5,797 nt of DNA from Pseudomonadota bacterium (lineage in GTDB: Bacteria; Pseudomonadota; Alphaproteobacteria; Acetobacterales; Acetobacteraceae). The notes below the pieces were generated by a model. It ran no database searches, was not told the origin of the DNA, and saw only the letters and a program-made list of their open reading frames with translations. The stretch lies in NCBI GenBank assembly GCA_021845555.1, contig JAJZVS010000255.1, positions 1 to 5,797 of the forward strand, read 5' to 3'. Every line of letters starts with the position of its first letter. Position 1 is the first letter of the stretch. Below are positions 1 through 5,794 of the stretch, one piece after another. The translations under genes and the position numbers were made by a program.

Positions 1-174
1 CGCTTCCATCCGCCGCCGCCATCCGGCCTGCGCGGCCAGCACCGGGCGCGGCGCGGCGCCGAACGAGCCGTGGTTGACCGACAGCCAGCGCGGATCGAGC
101 CGCCAGAGACGCCGCGCGGCCTGTCCCCAAAGGGCATCCCCGCGCTGGTCCGCCGCCGCGCTGTCCCGGTCCAT
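1..174 (-). CDS. Class V aminotransferase-like protein, N-terminal fragment (cut by window edge)
   Basis: This is the first 58 codons of a minus-strand gene; the rest lies beyond the left edge. The translation contains LSVNHGSFGAAPRPVLAAQ at about residues 31-49, followed by a Trp/Arg-rich stretch ending RRRMEA. This resembles the N-terminal signature of PLP-dependent class V aminotransferases of the isopenicillin N epimerase-like / cysteine desulfurase-like group (Asn-His-Gly-Ser-Phe-Gly, then Pro-x-x-Val). The PLP lysine and the rest of the fold are outside the window, so substrate and reaction cannot be stated. The ATG at 174-172 is well supported: GGGAGG lies five bases upstream (185-180). 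The gene follows the acyltransferase gene on the same strand after a 110-base gap, so cotranscription is possible but not shown. The family call rests on the short N-terminal motif only. Confidence 0.72.
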   Translation of the reverse strand, partial: MDRDSAAADQRGDALWGQAARRLWRLDPRWLSVNHGSFGAAPRPVLAAQAGWRRRMEA

Positions 175-179
175 CGCCG

Positions 180-185
180 CCTCCC
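180..185 (-). promoter_or_regulatory. Ribosome binding site of the aminotransferase-like gene
   Basis: On the minus strand GGGAGG occurs five bases before the ATG at 174-172. It is a strong Shine-Dalgarno match and fixes the start of the truncated gene, for which little protein is available to judge the start otherwise. Confidence 0.7.
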
Positions 186-267
186 GCCGTGCCGAGCGCG
201 CAGGGTCGACTCGCCGCGGGGTGAAGGCAAGACAGGCCGAACGGCCGGCTGGCAGGACCAACCCGCC

Positions 268-323
268 CTGGTCACCCCCCCTGGTCAGCGCCCCCTGGTC
301 AGCCCCCCCCTGGTCAGCCCTCC
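268..323. repeat. Four-copy C-rich tandem repeat (core CTGGTCA) at the acyltransferase 3' end
   Basis: The core CTGGTCA occurs at 268, 281, 295 and 310. The units are 13, 14 and 15 bases long between successive cores, differing mostly in the length of the following C run. The longest C run is eight bases (303-310). On the minus strand each unit reads as a G run followed by TGACCAG, so each carries a TGA. The third copy met by the minus-strand reading frame supplies the stop codon (287-285) of the acyltransferase gene, and the two before it encode a repeated Gly-Gly-Leu-Thr-Arg tail. The structure looks like a slippage-prone minisatellite. Confidence 0.8.
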
Positions 324-1007
324 TTGGGCGAGCGCGTCGGCGCGGTCGGAAGCCCCGCTCAGGGCGGCGGCAATGCCGGGCAGGGCCTCCTGCCACCCGT
401 CTCGCGGCACCGCGATCGGCGCGCCACAGACCAGCACGCCGCGCCCGAACGGCAGCGGGATCACCATCCGGTCCCAGGTCCGCAGGATCCGCCGGCGGCT
501 GACCTGCGCCCCGCACGGCACGATCGGATGCCCGGACAGCGCCGCGAGCAGCGCCATGCCGGGGGCGGGAACCCGTCGCGGCCCGCGCGGCCCGTCCGGC
601 ACGATGCCGACCAGGTCCCCCTGCGCCAGCAGCGCGACCGCCGCCCTCAACCCCGCCGCTCCGCCCCGCGAGCTCGAGGCCGCCACCACGTTCATGCCGA
701 ATTGCGCCAGGATCGCCCCGATCAGCCTGCCGTCGCGATGGCGGCTCGCCATGATATGGATCCGCCGCGCCCGCCCCCCCGGCATGGCGCGCGCCTCCCG
801 CCACAACTGCGGCATCAGTGCGAGGTGCTCGTGCCAGAACGCCACCACCGCCGACCCGTCGGCGACCAGCGGCGCCGCGTGTTCGCGGCCCACCAGCGTC
901 CAGCGCGTGGTCGCGAGGGCGAAGCGCAGGTAGAGGCCGAGCAGACGGGCCAGCGCCGCCTGCACCCAGCTCCCGTGCAGCAGTCGTCGGCGCAGCAGTC
1001 GTTTCAT
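285..1007 (-). CDS. DUF374-family lysophospholipid acyltransferase-like protein
   Basis: A 240-residue protein of the DUF374 / LPLAT-like group, which is related to glycerolipid and lipid A acyltransferases; the substrate is not known from sequence. An N-terminal basic then hydrophobic stretch (residues 1-36, ending TTRW) suggests membrane association. WHEHL at 58-62 sits where related acyltransferases have their catalytic His region. SRHRDG at 88-93, SSSRGG at 111-116 and PDGPRGPR at 137-144 are the conserved family blocks, followed by a SGHPIVP-type segment at 158-164. The ATG at 1007-1005 was chosen because the family normally starts with a short Lys/Arg/Leu N-terminus. The open frame extends to 1208, but the extension has no family character and would overlap the divergent HAD gene. 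The Shine-Dalgarno sequence is weak. The C-terminus (GGLTRGGLTRGR) comes from a tandem DNA repeat and is probably not functional. The family assignment is firm; the exact reaction is not. Confidence 0.9.
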   Translation of the reverse strand: MKRLLRRRLLHGSWVQAALARLLGLYLRFALATTRWTLVGREHAAPLVADGSAVVAFWHEHLALMPQLWREARAMPGGRARRIHIMASRHRDGRLIGAILAQFGMNVVAASSSRGGAAGLRAAVALLAQGDLVGIVPDGPRGPRRVPAPGMALLAALSGHPIVPCGAQVSRRRILRTWDRMVIPLPFGRGVLVCGAPIAVPRDGWQEALPGIAAALSGASDRADALAQGGLTRGGLTRGR

Positions 1008-1075
1008 GTCCGGGGGTAGCGTCCCAATGGTAAGCGCGGCGGGAATCTCGCATACTGCCGCGCGAGGCTCATAGC

Positions 1076-1081
1076 GGGAGG
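1076..1081 (+). promoter_or_regulatory. Ribosome binding site of the HAD hydrolase gene
   Basis: GGGAGG lies five bases before the ATG at 1087. It fixes that start and argues against the long N-terminal extension of the divergent acyltransferase frame, which would run across this site. Confidence 0.75.
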
Positions 1082-1086
1082 CAGGC

Positions 1087-1830
1087 ATGGCGGGAAGCGC
1101 GGCGGGGATACAACCGGCGGCGATCGTGTTCGACACGTTCGGCACGGTGGTCGATTGGCGGTCCAGTCTGATCCGCGAACTGACCGAATTCGGCGCGGCC
1201 CGCGGCATCGCCGCCGCCCACGGGATTGGGATCGATTGGGCCGGGCTGGTCGATGCCTGGCGCGCCGCCTACCACCCCTCGATGGACCGGGTCCGGCGCG
1301 GCGAGCTGCCCTGGACCAGGCTCGACGACCTGCACCGCGCCTCGCTCGACCGGCTGGTGACGGAGTTCGGGATCAAGGGCCTGACCGAGGCCGATCTCGT
1401 GCATATCAACCTCGGCTGGCACCGGCTGACGCCCTGGCCCGATTCGGTGCCGGGCCTCACCCGGCTCAAGCGCCGGTTCATCATCGGCCCGCTGTCGAAC
1501 GGCAACGTGTCGCTGCTGACCAACATGGCCAAGCATGCCGGCCTGCCGTGGGACATGGTGTTCGGCTCGGACCTGTTCGGCCACTACAAGCCGGACCCGG
1601 AGACCTATCTCGGGGTGGCCCGGCTGCTCGATCTGCCGCCGGGGCGGGTGATGATGGCGGCGGCGCATAACGGCGATCTGGCGGCGGCGCGGCGGGCCGG
1701 GCTGCTGACCGCGTTCTTCCCCCGTCCGGGCGAATACGGTCCGCACCAGAGCCGGGATTTCGCCGCCGACACAGCCTGGGACGTGGTGGCCCGGGATATC
1801 GAGGACCTCGCCACCCAGCTTGGCGCCTGA
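1087..1830 (+). CDS. Haloacid dehalogenase type II-like HAD hydrolase
   Basis: A 247-residue HAD-superfamily protein of the (S)-2-haloacid dehalogenase type II kind. Known members hydrolyse L-2-haloalkanoates to D-2-hydroxy acids through an aspartyl ester in the cytosol. Motif I is FDTFGTVVDWR at 15-25, with nucleophile Asp16 and Thr20. A helical cap covers about 30-115. Motif II is PLSNGN at 135-140 (Ser137). Motif III is HYKPDPETY at 166-174 (Lys168, Tyr174). Motif IV is AAHNGDLAAARRAGL at 192-206 (Asp197). The C-terminal EYGP and WDVVARDIEDLA segments are also typical of the family. By alignment from memory, the characterised L-2-haloacid dehalogenases have SSNAWD where this has AAHNGD, so Ser and Asn in the active-site loop are replaced; the true substrate may not be a haloacid. 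The start has a good ribosome binding site. The gene diverges from the acyltransferase gene (79-base gap) and converges on the GT4 gene (27-base gap), so it is probably monocistronic. Confidence 0.92.
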   Translation: MAGSAAGIQPAAIVFDTFGTVVDWRSSLIRELTEFGAARGIAAAHGIGIDWAGLVDAWRAAYHPSMDRVRRGELPWTRLDDLHRASLDRLVTEFGIKGLTEADLVHINLGWHRLTPWPDSVPGLTRLKRRFIIGPLSNGNVSLLTNMAKHAGLPWDMVFGSDLFGHYKPDPETYLGVARLLDLPPGRVMMAAAHNGDLAAARRAGLLTAFFPRPGEYGPHQSRDFAADTAWDVVARDIEDLATQLGA

Positions 1831-1857
1831 TACCCCCCGCGCGCTGCCGTTCGCCGC

Positions 1858-2910
1858 TCAGCCGACCACGCGCAGCCGCGGCCGGTTCGCTTGCGCGAGC
1901 CGCTCGTACACCGTCACGTAATCGGCGGCCATCCGCTCGGCGCTGAACCGCGTCTCGAACCGCCGGCGGATCGCGCTGCGCGACAGGCTCGGCAGGCGGC
2001 CGACGGCCGCGACCGCGGCGGCCTCGTTGGGCACCACGAAACCGGTGAGACCGTCTTCCACCACTTCCGGCACCGAGCCGGCCGGGAAGGCGATCACCGG
2101 CGTGCCGCAGGCCATCGCCTCGATCATTACCAGACCGAACGGCTCCGGCCAGTCGATCGGCAGCAGCAGCGCGTGCGCGCCAGACACGAACTCGGGCTTC
2201 GCCGCGTCGCCGATCTCGCCGATCATTTCCACGTGACGGCCGTCGATCATCGGGCGGATCTTCGCGCAGAAATACTCCTCGTCCACGCGATCGACCTTGG
2301 CGGCGATCTTCAGCGGAATCCCCGCCCGCCTTGCGATGCGGATCGCCCGGTCCGGCGCCTTCTCGGGCGAGATGCGGCCGAGGAAGGCGAGGTAGCGGGG
2401 CTTGACCGGCTGCGGCGTCAGCAGGTCCACTGGCAGACCGTGGTAAACCGTGGCGACGTAGTTCGCCTGCGGCAGGGGCCGTCGTTGCGCGTCCGAGATC
2501 GACACCACGGGCACGTCGGAGAAGCGGTCATAAACCGGGCCGATCTCCGGCAGGTCGAGCCGGCCGTGCAGCGTGGTCACGAACGGCGTCTTCTGCCGGC
2601 TGAACAGCGAATAGGTGGTGTAGTCGAGATGGAAATGCAGCACGTCGAACTGATCGGCCGAGCGATAGACCTCCTCCAGCATCAGCGCGTGCGCGGCCAT
2701 CGGATCGCGCAGGTTCGGCTCGAACCGCAGCGCCCGCGGCGCCATCGGCCGCAACCGGGCGGAGGTGACGGAATCGCCGCTGGCGAACAGCGTCACGTCG
2801 TGGCCCTGGCGGACCAGTTCCTCGGTCAGGAAGGAGACAACGCGCTCGGTCCCGCCATAGAGGCGCGGGGGAACCGATTCGGTGAGCGGGGCGATCTGGG
2901 CGATGCGCAT
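1858..2910 (-). CDS. Family 4 glycosyltransferase (GT-B fold)
   Basis: A 350-residue glycosyltransferase of family GT4. These are retaining GT-B enzymes that transfer a sugar from a nucleotide-sugar donor, usually at the inner face of the membrane during polysaccharide or glycolipid synthesis. The N-terminal acceptor domain starts MRIAQIAPL and has a GGTER loop at 19-23, then VLHFH at 90-94 and TLHG at 113-116. The donor domain begins near residue 172 with FLGRISPEKAPD at 176-187. The EPFGLVMIE motif at 256-264 provides the two glutamates of the E-x7-E signature, followed by ACGTPVIA and a PEVVEDGLTGF segment at 281-291. No signal peptide or membrane segment is apparent. The length is normal. 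The ATG at 2910 has AGGAAGG ten bases upstream (2927-2921), which is rather far. The gene is divergent from otsA across 179 bases, so shared stress control is possible. Acceptor and donor sugars cannot be read from the sequence. Confidence 0.94.
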   Translation of the reverse strand: MRIAQIAPLTESVPPRLYGGTERVVSFLTEELVRQGHDVTLFASGDSVTSARLRPMAPRALRFEPNLRDPMAAHALMLEEVYRSADQFDVLHFHLDYTTYSLFSRQKTPFVTTLHGRLDLPEIGPVYDRFSDVPVVSISDAQRRPLPQANYVATVYHGLPVDLLTPQPVKPRYLAFLGRISPEKAPDRAIRIARRAGIPLKIAAKVDRVDEEYFCAKIRPMIDGRHVEMIGEIGDAAKPEFVSGAHALLLPIDWPEPFGLVMIEAMACGTPVIAFPAGSVPEVVEDGLTGFVVPNEAAAVAAVGRLPSLSRSAIRRRFETRFSAERMAADYVTVYERLAQANRPRLRVVG

Positions 2911-2928
2911 GGCGGGAGAACCTTCCTG

Positions 2929-2955
2929 GACGCCGGTCGGCTGCGTGCCGGCGTC
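2929..2955 (+). other. Perfect 8-bp inverted repeat with 11-base loop
   Basis: GACGCCGG (2929-2936) and CCGGCGTC (2948-2955) are perfectly complementary and separated by 11 bases. The element could fold in RNA from either strand. On the plus strand it lies just before a terminator-like hairpin. On the minus strand it sits immediately upstream of the putative ribosome binding site of the GT4 gene. Its role, as an RNA structure or as a protein-binding dyad, is unknown. Confidence 0.55.
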
Positions 2956-2967
2956 ACCCTTTCAATC

Positions 2968-2986
2968 AGCCCGGTGGGGCTTTTTT
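2968..2986 (+). terminator. Intrinsic terminator-like hairpin in the otsA leader
   Basis: AGCCC (2968-2972), loop GGTG, GGGCT (2977-2981) make a compact five-base-pair stem with a tetraloop, followed at once by six T's (2981-2986). This is the form of a Rho-independent terminator on the plus strand. There is no plus-strand gene between the HAD stop at 1830 and this point, so it would end either an unannotated small RNA, antisense transcription across the GT4 gene, or prematurely an otsA leader transcript (attenuation). The stem is short, so function is uncertain. Confidence 0.5.
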
Positions 2987-3089
2987 GCGGCGGAAGATGG
3001 CAAGTTCGCGGTCGCGCTCCGCGTGGTGGCCAAGGGAGATATGCGTCGGGGAGGTACGCGCCCCAGTGCGCCGGCCGGGGTCGGCGGGA

Positions 3090-4481
3090 ATGAGCCGCCT
3101 CGTCATCGTCTCCAACCGCGTGCCGACGCCGGTCGAGGGTGGCGTGCGGGCGGGGGGACTGACGGTGGCACTGGCCGACGCGCTCGGCCCCGGCACGCTC
3201 TGGTTCGGCTGGAGCGGCCGGCGCACCGCGCGCGCCGGCACGGCCTCCGCGGTCGCGCAGGTCGAGGCGCAGGGCATCACCTACGCGACGATCGACCTGA
3301 GCGAGACCGAGTACCGCCTGTTCTATGCCGGCTATTCCAACGGCGTGCTGTGGCCGCTGCTGCATTTCCGCCTCGGCCTGGTGCGCTACCGGGCGGAGGA
3401 ATACCAGGCCTGGCAGGCGGTGAACCACCGCTTCGCGGACGCGCTGGCGCCGTTGCTGCGCCCGGACGATCTGATCTGGGTGCACGACTATCACCTGGTC
3501 CCGCTCGGGGAAGCGCTGCGGGCCCGCGGCGTGACCGCGCGCATCGGCTTCTTCCTGCACACCCCGTTCGTCCCGCCCGAAGTGCTGCGCGCGCTGCCGC
3601 GGGCCGAGCAACTGCTCGCGAGCCTGTGCGCATACGACGTGGTGGGCTTCCACACCGCCGGCTTCCGGGCGGGCTTCCTGCGTGGCGTGACCGAGATCCT
3701 GGGTCTGGTGCCGGAGGCCGACGGGCGCATCCTGTTCGGCGGCCGGCGGGTGGCGGCGATCGTCGATCCCATCGGCATCGATGCCGGCGGCTTCGCCGCC
3801 ACCGCCGAGCAGGCGTGGGGCGGGACGGAGGTGCGGCGCCTGCGCAGCAGCCTCGCCGGCCGCACGCTGGCGATCGGCGTCGATCGGCTCGATTATTCCA
3901 AAGGCTTGGTGCAGCGGCTCGATGCCTTCGGCCGGCTGCTGGCGCGCCATCCGGAGCACCGCCGGCGCGTCAGCTTCCTGCAAGTGGCGGCCCGCTCGCG
4001 CGAGGACGTGAGCGACTACCGCGACCTGCGAAACGAGCTCGACCGGATCGTCGGCGAGACCATCGGCCAGTATTCCGAGTTCGACTGGGTGCCGCTGCGC
4101 TACATGACCCGCCCGCTGCGCCGGCGCACGCTGGCCGGCTTCTACCGCGTCGCTCATATGGCGGTAGTCACCCCGCTGCGCGACGGCATGAATCTGGTGG
4201 CGAAGGAATACGTCGCGGCGCAGGATCCGGCGGATCCCGGCGTGCTGATCCTGTCCTGCTTCGCCGGCGCGGCGGAGGACCTGACGGACGCGCTGATCGT
4301 CAATCCGTTCGACGCCGACGAGATCGCCGAGGCGATGCACAGCGCGCTGTCGATGCGGCTGGAGGAGCGCCAGGCCCGGCACCAGCGGCTGGCCGCGCGG
4401 GTGTGGCACAACGACGCGCAGCGGTTCAGCCGCGTGTTCCTCGACCATCTGCGCGGGAGCGTCGCCGCGGAGGGGAAGTGA
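3090..4481 (+). CDS. otsA: Trehalose-6-phosphate synthase (UDP/GDP-glucose dependent, GT20)
   Basis: A 463-residue OtsA, which joins glucose from a nucleotide-glucose donor to glucose 6-phosphate to give trehalose 6-phosphate in the cytosol; trehalose then protects against osmotic, drying and heat stress. Active-site blocks are in family order: SNRVP at 8-12 with Arg10, GGL at 22-24, FYAGYSNGVLWPLLH at 78-92 (Tyr82, Trp88), WVHDYHL at 130-136 (Asp133), GFFLHTPFP-like at 153-163, GVDRLDYSKGL at 263-273 (Arg266, Lys271), and LRDGMNLVAKEY at 363-374 (Asp365, Glu373). All expected catalytic and phosphate-binding residues are present, and the length matches E. coli OtsA (about 474). The start at 3090 was chosen because MSRLVIVSNR is the usual beginning; the open frame reaches back to 2985, but that stretch has no family similarity. 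The ribosome binding site is weak (GGCGGGA adjoining the ATG). No otsB is next to it in this window. A terminator-like hairpin lies about 100 bases upstream. Confidence 0.96.
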   Translation: MSRLVIVSNRVPTPVEGGVRAGGLTVALADALGPGTLWFGWSGRRTARAGTASAVAQVEAQGITYATIDLSETEYRLFYAGYSNGVLWPLLHFRLGLVRYRAEEYQAWQAVNHRFADALAPLLRPDDLIWVHDYHLVPLGEALRARGVTARIGFFLHTPFVPPEVLRALPRAEQLLASLCAYDVVGFHTAGFRAGFLRGVTEILGLVPEADGRILFGGRRVAAIVDPIGIDAGGFAATAEQAWGGTEVRRLRSSLAGRTLAIGVDRLDYSKGLVQRLDAFGRLLARHPEHRRRVSFLQVAARSREDVSDYRDLRNELDRIVGETIGQYSEFDWVPLRYMTRPLRRRTLAGFYRVAHMAVVTPLRDGMNLVAKEYVAAQDPADPGVLILSCFAGAAEDLTDALIVNPFDADEIAEAMHSALSMRLEERQARHQRLAARVWHNDAQRFSRVFLDHLRGSVAAEGK

Positions 4482-4511
4482 CTCCCCCGCCCGATCGGTA
4501 GCCCGCTCCGC

Positions 4512-4571
4512 CGGTTCCGCCGGTTCCCTGGTCCTCGGCGGCCCCCGGAACCGCGTCCGCCTCGGCGGCCC
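4512..4571. repeat. Cluster of short direct and inverted repeats after otsA
   Basis: CGGTTCC occurs at 4512-4518 and 4521-4527 as part of a nine-base tandem duplication (CGCCGGTTC). Its reverse complement GGAACCG is at 4547-4553, so the arms can pair around a roughly 19-base loop. CCTCGGCGGCCC occurs twice (starting near 4533 and 4560). The block is noncoding as far as I can tell and directly follows the otsA stop. It could contribute RNA structure at the end of the otsA transcript or be simple GC-rich repeat noise. Confidence 0.45.
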
Positions 4572-4584
4572 GGACCCCGCTCCT

Positions 4585-4615
4585 GCCGTTCCGTATGGAG
4601 TCCGGAATGGCTTCT
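4585..4615 (+). terminator. Candidate otsA terminator hairpin
   Basis: GCCGTTCCG (4585-4593) pairs with CGGAATGGC (4603-4611) over nine pairs including one G-U, with a nine-base loop, and is followed by the short pyrimidine/T stretch TTCTT. It is the best terminator candidate after otsA, about 100 bases past the stop. The T tract is poor, so it may be only an RNA 3'-stabilising stem or a weak terminator. Confidence 0.4.
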
Positions 4616-4727
4616 TAGCGCTTTGTTCACGCTGGTAGCGCAGCACGGTCCCCCCGGTACGCGCGCTGCGACCGCGCCGCGCGCGCGAAGGCCGGAGCCG
4701 ACCCGACGCCCCGAAGCCAAGCCCCCC

Positions 4728-4771
4728 GAACCGATGCCCCCGTGAACCGATGCCCCCCTGAACCGATGCCC
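4728..4771 (+). repeat. Three-copy 16-bp repeat (GAACCGATGCCC) carrying mini-ORFs before the last gene
   Basis: GAACCGATGCCC recurs exactly every 16 bases at 4728, 4744 and 4760, with a degenerate C-rich relative just upstream (near 4713). Each copy contains an ATG (4734, 4750, 4766). The first two read ATG-Pro-Pro-TGA and stop at once; the third opens into the long frame of the downstream gene. The TGA of the second mini-ORF (4759-4761) ends four bases before the ATG at 4766. The repeat also contains the alternative GTG start at 4742. It covers the translation start region and has no purine-rich ribosome binding site. Confidence 0.8.
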
Positions 4772-5794
4772 GAATCCGCCGTCCCCCCCGCCGAGCCGGA
4801 CGCCGGCGCCGAGCCCACGCGGCTGGTGTTGCAGCACCCGCTGTTCGCCTCGCTCGGCCCGCCGCTGTTCCGCCGCTCGGACATGGACGGCGCGCCGGTC
4901 ATGGTGGTGCAGCTGGGGGAGCGGGAGGCGGCCATCCCGCTGCGCTCCCTGCAGCGGGAGTTCGGCATCGCCGACGATTCCGAAGACGGCCGCCTGCTCG
5001 CGCGCACCGCCGAGGCGCTCGATTTCGTCTCCGTCCTGCGCCCCGGCGACACCCTGCCAAATGAGGTGCTGACCGGGGAGGCGAGCTGGGAACCCGATCC
5101 GGTGCATTTCGAAATCGCCCACACGCGGCTGCGGGTCCGCCTGGCGGATTGGCTGGGGGAAGGCGCGGGGGCGGAGCGGCGGGACCTGGACGCCGGATCG
5201 CTGCTGGCGATCGCCAACGATCCGGGGCTGCGCCAGCAGGTGCACCACGCGATGTCGCGCGCGGCGGAGGCGCTCGGCCTCGACACCCCGGCCGAGGTGA
5301 TCGGCCTGCTGGAAACCCTCGGCCGCGAACTCGCTTATATCGAGGCGCTGCGCGACCGGCTGCTGCGCCGGGTGCGCGCGATGGCCGGCAAGATCGAGCG
5401 GCTGTCGCGCGGCTGGCGCAGCGACGCTTCCCATATCGAGACGTTGACGCAGGTGAAGCGCCTCACCGCGATCGCGCTGCGCCAGATCGTGACGCGGTTC
5501 GAGGAACTGGACGCGCAGACCGGGGAGGTGATGGCCGCGCTGCGCAACGCCGACAGCCAGAAGACCTTCATCCGTTCCAACCGGGACTGGCTGTACCGCA
5601 GCCTGCGCGCCTGGGCGCCCATCCTGGAGCAATGGGACACCGCGGCGGGACAGTTCGACGAAGGCACTCTGGCGCTGCTCGGACGCACCTACCAGTTCCT
5701 CGCCCCGCGCTTCATGCCGGTCACCGAATGGATCTCCGCCACCCGGCCGGGCAAGGCCGAGCCGGTGAACCGCGCGCAGCGGATGATCTGGTAG
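4766..5794 (+). CDS. Uncharacterised soluble, mainly helical protein
   Basis: I do not recognise this family. From the ATG at 4766 the protein has 342 residues; a GTG at 4742 would add eight (350). I prefer the ATG because the added residues come purely from the repeat, but neither start has a Shine-Dalgarno sequence. Residues 1-18 are rich in Pro, Ala and Glu. Residues about 19-130 look like a mixed alpha/beta domain (VMVVQLGEREAAIPLRSLQ, then an FDxVxVLRPGD-like stretch). Residues about 140-290 are strongly helical and charged (for instance LRDRLLRRVRAMAGKIERL), possibly coiled coil. The C-terminal part has several Trp and aromatic residues (RDWLYRSLRAW, YQFLAPRFMP, TEWIS) and ends RMIW. 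There is no signal peptide, membrane helix, or nucleotide-binding motif. Codon use matches the neighbours, and the long frame with regular amphipathic helices supports a real gene. It follows otsA after about 285 bases, too far to assume an operon. Function unknown; a structural or scaffold role is a guess from the helices. Confidence 0.85.
   Translation: MPESAVPPAEPDAGAEPTRLVLQHPLFASLGPPLFRRSDMDGAPVMVVQLGEREAAIPLRSLQREFGIADDSEDGRLLARTAEALDFVSVLRPGDTLPNEVLTGEASWEPDPVHFEIAHTRLRVRLADWLGEGAGAERRDLDAGSLLAIANDPGLRQQVHHAMSRAAEALGLDTPAEVIGLLETLGRELAYIEALRDRLLRRVRAMAGKIERLSRGWRSDASHIETLTQVKRLTAIALRQIVTRFEELDAQTGEVMAALRNADSQKTFIRSNRDWLYRSLRAWAPILEQWDTAAGQFDEGTLALLGRTYQFLAPRFMPVTEWISATRPGKAEPVNRAQRMIW

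Noticed and set aside
70..1019. Plus-strand frames over the acyltransferase region
   Set aside because: Low-complexity Arg/Pro/Ala translations; the minus strand encodes a clear DUF374 protein.
1008..1208. N-terminal extension of the acyltransferase by 67 residues
   Set aside because: It lacks family similarity and overlaps the ribosome binding site and first 40 codons of the divergent HAD gene.
1087..1830. HAD gene as the missing trehalose-6-phosphate phosphatase
   Set aside because: Motif I, cap layout and C-terminus match type II haloacid dehalogenases, not the OtsB class with its own cap and motifs.
2985..3089. Earlier start for otsA at 2985
   Set aside because: The added 35 residues are unlike OtsA and begin inside the T tract of the hairpin; MSRLVIVSNR at 3090 is the family start.
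1891..3093. A 400-codon plus-strand frame opposite the GT4 gene
   Set aside because: Rich in His/Arg/Asp with no motifs; the minus-strand GT4 protein is unambiguous.
2826..4646. A 606-codon open frame on the minus strand opposite otsA
   Set aside because: Composition is His/Arg/Gln/Ala-rich nonsense typical of the antisense of a GC-rich gene; otsA has every expected catalytic motif on the plus strand.
4728..4771. CRISPR-like array
   Set aside because: The 16-bp units are directly tandem with only a few C/T bases between cores, without unique spacers or cas genes.
4154..5632. A 492-codon minus-strand open frame opposite the last gene
   Set aside because: It spans the end of otsA, the intergenic repeats and the unknown gene without any domain-like sequence; it is a stop-poor shadow of high GC content.
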